A stretch of DNA of 36,054 nt, taken from positions 1-36,054 of the forward strand of contig JAHHTQ010000020.1 in assembly GCA_020024555.1 (NCBI GenBank), read 5' to 3'. Below the pieces are notes generated by a model that ran no database searches, was not told where the DNA came from, and was given only the letters and a program-made list of their open reading frames with translations. Numbering within the stretch: the first letter of the stretch is position 1; each line of letters begins with the position of its first letter. The translations under genes were made by a program, and so were the position numbers. Below, piece after piece: positions 31,458 through 36,054 of the stretch. The DNA is from Angelakisella sp. (GTDB taxonomy: Bacteria; Bacillota; Clostridia; Oscillospirales; Ruminococcaceae).

Positions 31458-32537
31458 TCAGTTCAGCTCCTTGCAAGCATTATATAGTTTACGCCATTCC
31501 GAACCACGTTTTTTCATTACATTTTCAAGATATTCTTTCCAAGAAACGCTGTCTTTGTCCTCATCTTTTATTATTGCGCCCTGTAAAGCTGCCGCAAGGT
31601 CACGCGCCTCTATCTCTCCGCTTCCAAAACTTCCGGCAAGCGCCATTGAGTTTGTAAGGAGTGAAATTGCCTCGGCAGTTGAAAGAACTCCGCTTGTTGT
31701 TTTGAGTTTTTGCTTTCCGTCAAGGGTTTCTCCGTTACGCAATTCACGGAAAATTGTAACAACCTGCTCTATCACATCTTTTTGAGGTGGCTCTGCGTAT
31801 AAATCAAGGCTTGATGAAAGCTGATTAACACGTGTTTCAACTATTTCCATTTCGCTTTCAACACTTGACGGGGCGGGCAAAACAACTATATTAAAGCGAC
31901 GTTTCAGCGCAGATGACATATCGTTGACGCCTTTGTCTCTTGTGTTCGCTGTCGCAATAACCGAAAAACCTTTTTGCGCAGGTACTTCTTCGCTAAGCTC
32001 GGGTACAGCTATTCGTTTTTCAGATAAAATGGAAATCAAAGCGTCCTGAACTTCGCTTGCGCAACGGGAAATTTCTTCTACACGCGCAATAGCGCCTTTT
32101 TCCATAGCGTTATATATAGGACTTTTTACCATAGCCTCAGGACAAGGACCTTTTGCGATAAGCATTGCATAGTTCCACGAATAACGTATATGTTCCTCTG
32201 TTGTGCCGGCTGTTCCCTGTACAACCCTTGTGGAATCTCCGTTTATTGCGGCTGTCAAATGTTCGCTCAGCCACGACTTTGCAGTACCCGGTTCGCCGAT
32301 TAGCAGTAACGCTCTGTCTGTTACAAGCGTCGCTATGCAAATTTCAACCAAACGGCGATTGCCTATATATTTAGGCGTAATTTTTGTTCCGTTTACCTCA
32401 CCTCCGCATATATATGTAAGCACAGATTTCGGCGACATTTTCCAGCCTGTCGGAATAGGTGACTTTTCTGCGGCGATAAGCGCCTCTATCTCTTTTTTAA
32501 ACAGTTCCTCTGCGGGAAGTCTCTGTACATTTTGCAT
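31458..32537 (-). CDS. MoxR-type AAA+ ATPase (YehL-like)
   Basis: The protein has 359 residues with a single AAA+ module. Walker A is LLIGEPGTAKSWL (Gly81-Ser88). The Walker B position reads ARVEEISRC, with Glu154-Glu155 where most relatives have Asp-Glu. Sensor 1 is Asn198 in TANTRDKGVN, and the arginine finger lies in LKRRFNIVV (Arg213-Arg214). The region after residue 225 is the helical lid. MoxR proteins form hexamers that remodel partner complexes, usually with a VWA protein, and such a protein is encoded here two genes downstream. GGAGGAATAACA precedes the start. The gene lies 15 bp after the helical-protein gene. Confidence 0.93.
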   Translation of the reverse strand: MQNVQRLPAEELFKKEIEALIAAEKSPIPTGWKMSPKSVLTYICGGEVNGTKITPKYIGNRRLVEICIATLVTDRALLLIGEPGTAKSWLSEHLTAAINGDSTRVVQGTAGTTEEHIRYSWNYAMLIAKGPCPEAMVKSPIYNAMEKGAIARVEEISRCASEVQDALISILSEKRIAVPELSEEVPAQKGFSVIATANTRDKGVNDMSSALKRRFNIVVLPAPSSVESEMEIVETRVNQLSSSLDLYAEPPQKDVIEQVVTIFRELRNGETLDGKQKLKTTSGVLSTAEAISLLTNSMALAGSFGSGEIEARDLAAALQGAIIKDEDKDSVSWKEYLENVMKKRGSEWRKLYNACKELN

Positions 32538-32552
32538 TATTGTTATTCCTCC

Positions 32553-34469
32553 TTATATTTTTAAAAATCCCTCGTTAATAAGCATTTCTTTTACTGCGGT
32601 TGCCATTTTGCCGTTCTTGTCATTTTTATCAAAGTATTCCAAAACACTGAGAGCTTCTTTTTGCGTCAGTTCTTCGCCTGCGTAAATTTTATAGTTGTAA
32701 AACAACGTCTCCAAATTCCATACGGAAATATTTGCGTGTTTTCTGCATAACAAAAGAATAAGACCTTCAAATTTGTTATATTCACACTTTTTCATCATTC
32801 GCATAGCTGTTATAACAGCATTTGTGTATTGAAAACTCATTGAGGTTGATTTTGATAATGATGTTATGCTTTTATAGAAATGTTCTCCGATTTTTTTATT
32901 TTGTCCTTCATCACCCTGAAAGTTAAATCTTGACAAGAGTTCGTCAAAATTATGTTTCATAAAAAATTCAGACCAACGCAAATCTAACGGTTCTTTTATT
33001 GTTCTTTCTGGGTAAATGTTCAAAGACCAATTATAAAAACATAATTTTCCGTCTTTTTCTATTATATGATTAAAATAATTACGTAACCGACTTGCGCTTG
33101 CATAAACCCATATTTCTTTATATGACCATTTATCGTAAAATTCAGCCGCCGACATATTATATATATCAGAAACAAAGCAAACATAACTGATTAGTTTTTG
33201 TTCTTCCGGTTTTAAAGAGTTTAAAAAATCAACAAGCGGTTTTGGATTGTCGCTGAACAAAGTTTTGATTAAAGCCGATGACAAATATTCCAAAATGTTT
33301 TTTCCCTGTTGAAATTTAGGCATTTGTTGATTATGTGCTATAATCCATTTATAAAGTTCAAAGATTTTTTTTGTCATTTTGTTTTCAACAGACTCCGAAA
33401 GCGGAACGATATTTGTCTTGGTAACATCAATCCTTGTAGATTTATTTGTTTTATCCGTATTATCTTGGTTTATATATTTATTGAGCTCTTCTTTGAAAAT
33501 ATCGGCTATAATGTCTGATATATCATTATCATTCGTATATTGCAGATATTGAACTGATGATGGATTTTTTGTAATTTCAGCTTTCCAAAAATCAAACAAA
33601 TCAGGAGTGTAAGCCTTACTTAAAATTTTATAAACTTCTTCTTTTGCCTTACCACGTTCCTTCTTTACCATTTCAAGCAATATCGGAATATTTTCTTTTT
33701 TGTACTGCAATCCTGAAACAGCAACTTCACGCACTTCTTTTTTCGCTGTTTCAAGCAGTGACAAATACCAGTCGTTCTCCTCGTCTTTTGCAATGTTGAT
33801 AATCAAAGAAAGCCTTTTTACCATTTCTTTTTTTCCCTGAGGATCAAAATTTTTCTTTAATTGACTTAATAACTGTTTTTTATTAATTTGCGGTAAATCA
33901 AAGGCTTTCATTTGATAATAATCATATGTATCTTGTAAATATATGGGTTTGTCCATACACATAGCTTCCAATATCCGATATATCAAATCAGCCATTTCAC
34001 CATAGGGGTCACACAAGTCGTTGATAAGGGCGTTGATTATTCTGTAATCAGTTAATGAGCGAGGATTATTCATAATTGCGTTTTGCAATACTTCCATTCT
34101 TCCTGAACCTGTTGTGGTAAGAGCTTCGATTAACGGACTTATTTCACTGTAACGAATTTGTATAATATCGCCCAAAGTATCATATTCGGGAAATTCCAAA
34201 ACTTCCCCCTCTACTGTCGAAGTTGCCTGTGTATACAAAACAGCGTCTATCAAACCCAATATATTAAGCAATAAAGACACCTGTTCTTCTTTTTCTGCTG
34301 ACATCATTGTTTGTAAATCAGCGTATATCTTTTTAAATACAGGATTTTTTTCTGCCAAAACAGAAAAACTTTCTATTGATTTTTTTAGGCGGAAATCTTC
34401 TCCGATTAGCTGTGTGCCGGCTACGGCAATATATACCAAACGTTCTTTTAATTCCATAAGTGGATTCAT
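32553..34469 (-). CDS. Large helical, HEAT-like protein of the MoxR/VWA/SWIM locus
   Basis: The protein has 638 residues from the ATG at 34469, placed 9 bp after AAAGGGGGAAG. A longer in-frame reading to 34547 would overlap the SWIM gene and is rejected. The sequence is almost entirely alpha-helical, with repeated short hydrophobic-charged helix pairs (for example IIPILLEMV-like and DLIYRILEAM segments), suggesting a HEAT/ARM-type solenoid scaffold. There is no signal peptide, membrane segment or catalytic motif. It lies between the SWIM and ATPase genes, with gaps of 20 and 15 bp. It probably holds the complex together or binds its target. I do not know a named family for it. Confidence 0.8.
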   Translation of the reverse strand: MNPLMELKERLVYIAVAGTQLIGEDFRLKKSIESFSVLAEKNPVFKKIYADLQTMMSAEKEEQVSLLLNILGLIDAVLYTQATSTVEGEVLEFPEYDTLGDIIQIRYSEISPLIEALTTTGSGRMEVLQNAIMNNPRSLTDYRIINALINDLCDPYGEMADLIYRILEAMCMDKPIYLQDTYDYYQMKAFDLPQINKKQLLSQLKKNFDPQGKKEMVKRLSLIINIAKDEENDWYLSLLETAKKEVREVAVSGLQYKKENIPILLEMVKKERGKAKEEVYKILSKAYTPDLFDFWKAEITKNPSSVQYLQYTNDNDISDIIADIFKEELNKYINQDNTDKTNKSTRIDVTKTNIVPLSESVENKMTKKIFELYKWIIAHNQQMPKFQQGKNILEYLSSALIKTLFSDNPKPLVDFLNSLKPEEQKLISYVCFVSDIYNMSAAEFYDKWSYKEIWVYASASRLRNYFNHIIEKDGKLCFYNWSLNIYPERTIKEPLDLRWSEFFMKHNFDELLSRFNFQGDEGQNKKIGEHFYKSITSLSKSTSMSFQYTNAVITAMRMMKKCEYNKFEGLILLLCRKHANISVWNLETLFYNYKIYAGEELTQKEALSVLEYFDKNDKNGKMATAVKEMLINEGFLKI

Positions 34470-34489
34470 ACTATTTCTTCCCCCTTTTT

Positions 34490-35935
34490 TTAATATTGCA
34501 AACGAATAATACTTTCTTTGGTAATTAAGCTGAATGGTTGCATACATATACGTGAGTCATTTGCGTCATAGAACATAAGTCCAAAAAGCGCTTGATGGTT
34601 TTTATATTTTGGGTTTGGCAAAGTTTCCAGTTTGTAAGTTGACAGATGACTGTTATCGGTATTATCAATATCACGCAATACGATTTTTTCACCGTTTTTG
34701 GCTTGCAATACAAATTCATCGTTAATTTTGCCTAATTTGTCAAATGCAACCGCAACCGCCAAATATTTTTCCGAAAGCGTACCTTTTATTTCATTTTTTA
34801 CTTCCTTGACTAATTGTGTCACATCTGTCTTCGCTTTATCAAAAATCTGTTCATACACCGATTTTTCAATATTTTCCATAGTATAGCTGTCCCAACGTAT
34901 ACGTCTGTTGCCCGTACCCGGATAATAAAACAGTTTAGGGGTGTTTACCTTATCAAAACAACTGTCATCAGCCTTTATATATTTCAATGCTTTTATCGGA
35001 CGGTAGTTGAGTGTTTGATGAATTTCTCCGCTTTCAAGCTCTATCCAATAGCCTCTGTCTACATATTCTTTTTTAGCCTCATCATAGTAAACGTCAAAGG
35101 ACAGTTGCACAAGTTCCGCATTTTCTTTCATTGAGCCTATTTTTTCAAGCTCATCGAGTTTCCAAATACCGCCCAGCGCCTCATATAATAAATTGTCTTC
35201 AACATCATATTCCTTTTTTTCCAATTTTTCTTCCAAAAATACACGGGATTTTTGCAGTAAGGCGTTCAGTTTAATTAATATTCTTATTGCTTCATTATAG
35301 TTTGCTTTTTCGGGATTTTTCTGTATATGCTCTATCTCGTTTGCCAAACGGTAAAATGCCACTTCCGCGCCTGTCAGGTAGTAACTGCTCAAATCTTTCG
35401 CAAGTTTTTCGTAACTTTTTACAGATGCGCCTGTCAGTGTATTGAGTCCGTGGAAAATTAGGTCAGACAGCATTTGTTCGGCTTTTTCTATTCCTTCCAG
35501 TTGTTTGTTTATCTTTTTTATTTTTGCACTGTTGTTTATTTTTTTGGGTTTGTCGCTTATCGGTTTATCTTTGTTTTCTTCTTTTTTAGCATCTCTTGCG
35601 GCTTTCTTTGCCCGTTTTTCCGCCAAATCTTGCGGAACTTCCGAAACAGCGAATGTTTTTCCGTTCAAAATTTCAAACATTAATCCAATGGCGTGTTTAC
35701 AAGGAAATTGTCTACTGGGGCATGAGCATCTGCAAGTTGGCGCTGCTTCATTTGTAAAATCAATAGAAGTATGATATGGATTTTTACCGCTTCCCGCGCA
35801 ATCTCCCCAAAATAATGTGTCATCATCTGTTTTACCCAAACTACTGAAACTTCCCTTTTGTGAAAGCTTTTTTCCATTTTGTACAGCAGACGAATTCGGC
35901 GCCTGTGAAATAATCCATTCTTCTGTTATTTTCAT
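34490..35935 (-). CDS. SWIM zinc-finger protein, first gene of the MoxR/VWA locus (YehQ-like)
   Basis: The protein has 481 residues. The SWIM motif CxCx(n)CxH is intact at Cys70, Cys72, Cys79 and His81 (CSCPSRQFPCKHAIGLMFEI). A Lys-rich charged segment follows (about 105-140, KKAARDAKKEENKDKPISDK), then a long helical and beta-containing region to the end. SWIM domains bind zinc and are thought to contact nucleic acid or protein. SWIM proteins encoded with MoxR and VWA genes are known from genome comparisons, without a settled role. The start follows AAAGGAAG. It is the promoter-proximal gene of a five- or six-gene minus-strand operon. Confidence 0.9.
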   Translation of the reverse strand: MKITEEWIISQAPNSSAVQNGKKLSQKGSFSSLGKTDDDTLFWGDCAGSGKNPYHTSIDFTNEAAPTCRCSCPSRQFPCKHAIGLMFEILNGKTFAVSEVPQDLAEKRAKKAARDAKKEENKDKPISDKPKKINNSAKIKKINKQLEGIEKAEQMLSDLIFHGLNTLTGASVKSYEKLAKDLSSYYLTGAEVAFYRLANEIEHIQKNPEKANYNEAIRILIKLNALLQKSRVFLEEKLEKKEYDVEDNLLYEALGGIWKLDELEKIGSMKENAELVQLSFDVYYDEAKKEYVDRGYWIELESGEIHQTLNYRPIKALKYIKADDSCFDKVNTPKLFYYPGTGNRRIRWDSYTMENIEKSVYEQIFDKAKTDVTQLVKEVKNEIKGTLSEKYLAVAVAFDKLGKINDEFVLQAKNGEKIVLRDIDNTDNSHLSTYKLETLPNPKYKNHQALFGLMFYDANDSRICMQPFSLITKESIIRLQY

Positions 35936-35952
35936 ATTGATATCTTCCTTTC

Positions 35953-36010
35953 TGTTTTAATGTTTTAATGTTTTAATATTTGATACTGTTATATCAAACC
36001 AGCGTGTCAA
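35953..36010 (-). promoter_or_regulatory. Control region of the SWIM/MoxR/VWA operon
   Basis: Three perfect tandem copies of TGTTTTAA lie at 35953-35976. TTTGATA and TATCAAA (35979-35998) form a perfect 7-bp dyad with a 6-bp spacer, as in an operator. On the minus strand, TTGACA (36010-36005) is a consensus -35, but no convincing -10 follows at 16-18 bp (AGTATC at best). The -35 touches the dispersed repeat at 36009, so the repeat may have supplied part of the promoter. Confidence 0.45.
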
Positions 36011-36054
36011 AAAAGGCATATCAATTCGTCATAATGACGAAGTCTATAAAAGTT
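36009..36054 (+). repeat. Dispersed intergenic repeat, copy 3 (cut by window end)
   Basis: AAAAAAGGCATATC, the exact dyad TTCGTCATAATGACGAA, and GTCTATAAAAGTT match copy 2 from its start. The window ends inside the element. The orientation is opposite to copy 1. Confidence 0.88.

Noticed and set aside
1..36054. CRISPR array, tRNA or rRNA genes, prophage or conjugation genes
   Set aside because: No regularly spaced repeats, cloverleaf arms with tRNA-type ends, conserved rRNA stretches or phage structural genes were seen anywhere in the window.

Overview
The window is AT-rich, has tightly packed operons with strong GGAGG-type ribosome binding sites, and carries Clostridia-type families: a PTS of the galactitol type, SorC and LacI regulators, class II aldolases, an ECF sigma/anti-sigma pair and IS3-group relics. 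It reads as a chromosomal segment of a low-GC Firmicute, most likely a gut-type anaerobic member of the Clostridia. No tRNA, rRNA, CRISPR array or prophage was seen. The first and last bases both lie inside copies of one dispersed repeat, in opposite orientation, and a third copy sits near 10.3 kb. The window may therefore be a contig that broke in a high-copy repeat.

Left third (0.2-10.2 kb). A MerR regulator with a membrane tail is followed by a divergent pair: a SorC-family sugar sensor on the minus strand and a nine-gene PTS operon on the plus strand. The operon encodes a class II aldolase, a short triose-phosphate isomerase, a YjbQ-family protein, EIIB, EIIC, an unknown membrane protein, EIIA, and its own EI and HPr. 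It is a nearly self-contained import and cleavage module whose sugar is unknown; no kinase or dehydrogenase is present. An isoprenylcysteine-type methyltransferase follows.

Middle (10.3-20.4 kb). A class I (oxygen-dependent) ribonucleotide reductase, nrdAB, lies downstream of a 26-bp perfect palindrome containing a PerR-like core. The same TTATAA-N6-TTATAA arrangement overlaps the promoter of a bcp-type peroxiredoxin/yaaA operon at 19.1 kb, which suggests a shared oxidative-stress switch. Between them are an IS3 relic, a membrane-anchored XRE regulator, and a LacI-controlled SIS-isomerase/aldolase pair.

Right (20.5-27.5 kb). A 1153-residue secreted surface protein (beta-helix, Ig-like and chitobiase-C-like domains, C-terminal membrane anchor) is followed by a decayed stretch: an IS3 relic, an orphan fragment and a frameshifted HTH gene. 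An operon of membrane protein, ECF sigma factor and zinc anti-sigma factor then appears to read from its own ECF-type promoter. About 0.5 kb of unassigned sequence follows.

Far right (27.5-35.9 kb, minus strand). The most interesting locus is a compact operon encoding a SWIM zinc-finger protein, a large helical protein, a MoxR-type AAA+ ATPase, a DUF5682 protein and a VWA-domain protein, followed by a small acidic protein. This architecture resembles the uncharacterised E. coli yehLMPQ locus. The DUF5682 protein carries two GxxH motifs, an early LIEGP Glu and an RxxxM motif, arranged as in the Tiki/TraB/EreA hydrolase superfamily. I infer an ATP-driven, metal-adhesion-site-dependent machine around a possible metallo-hydrolase.
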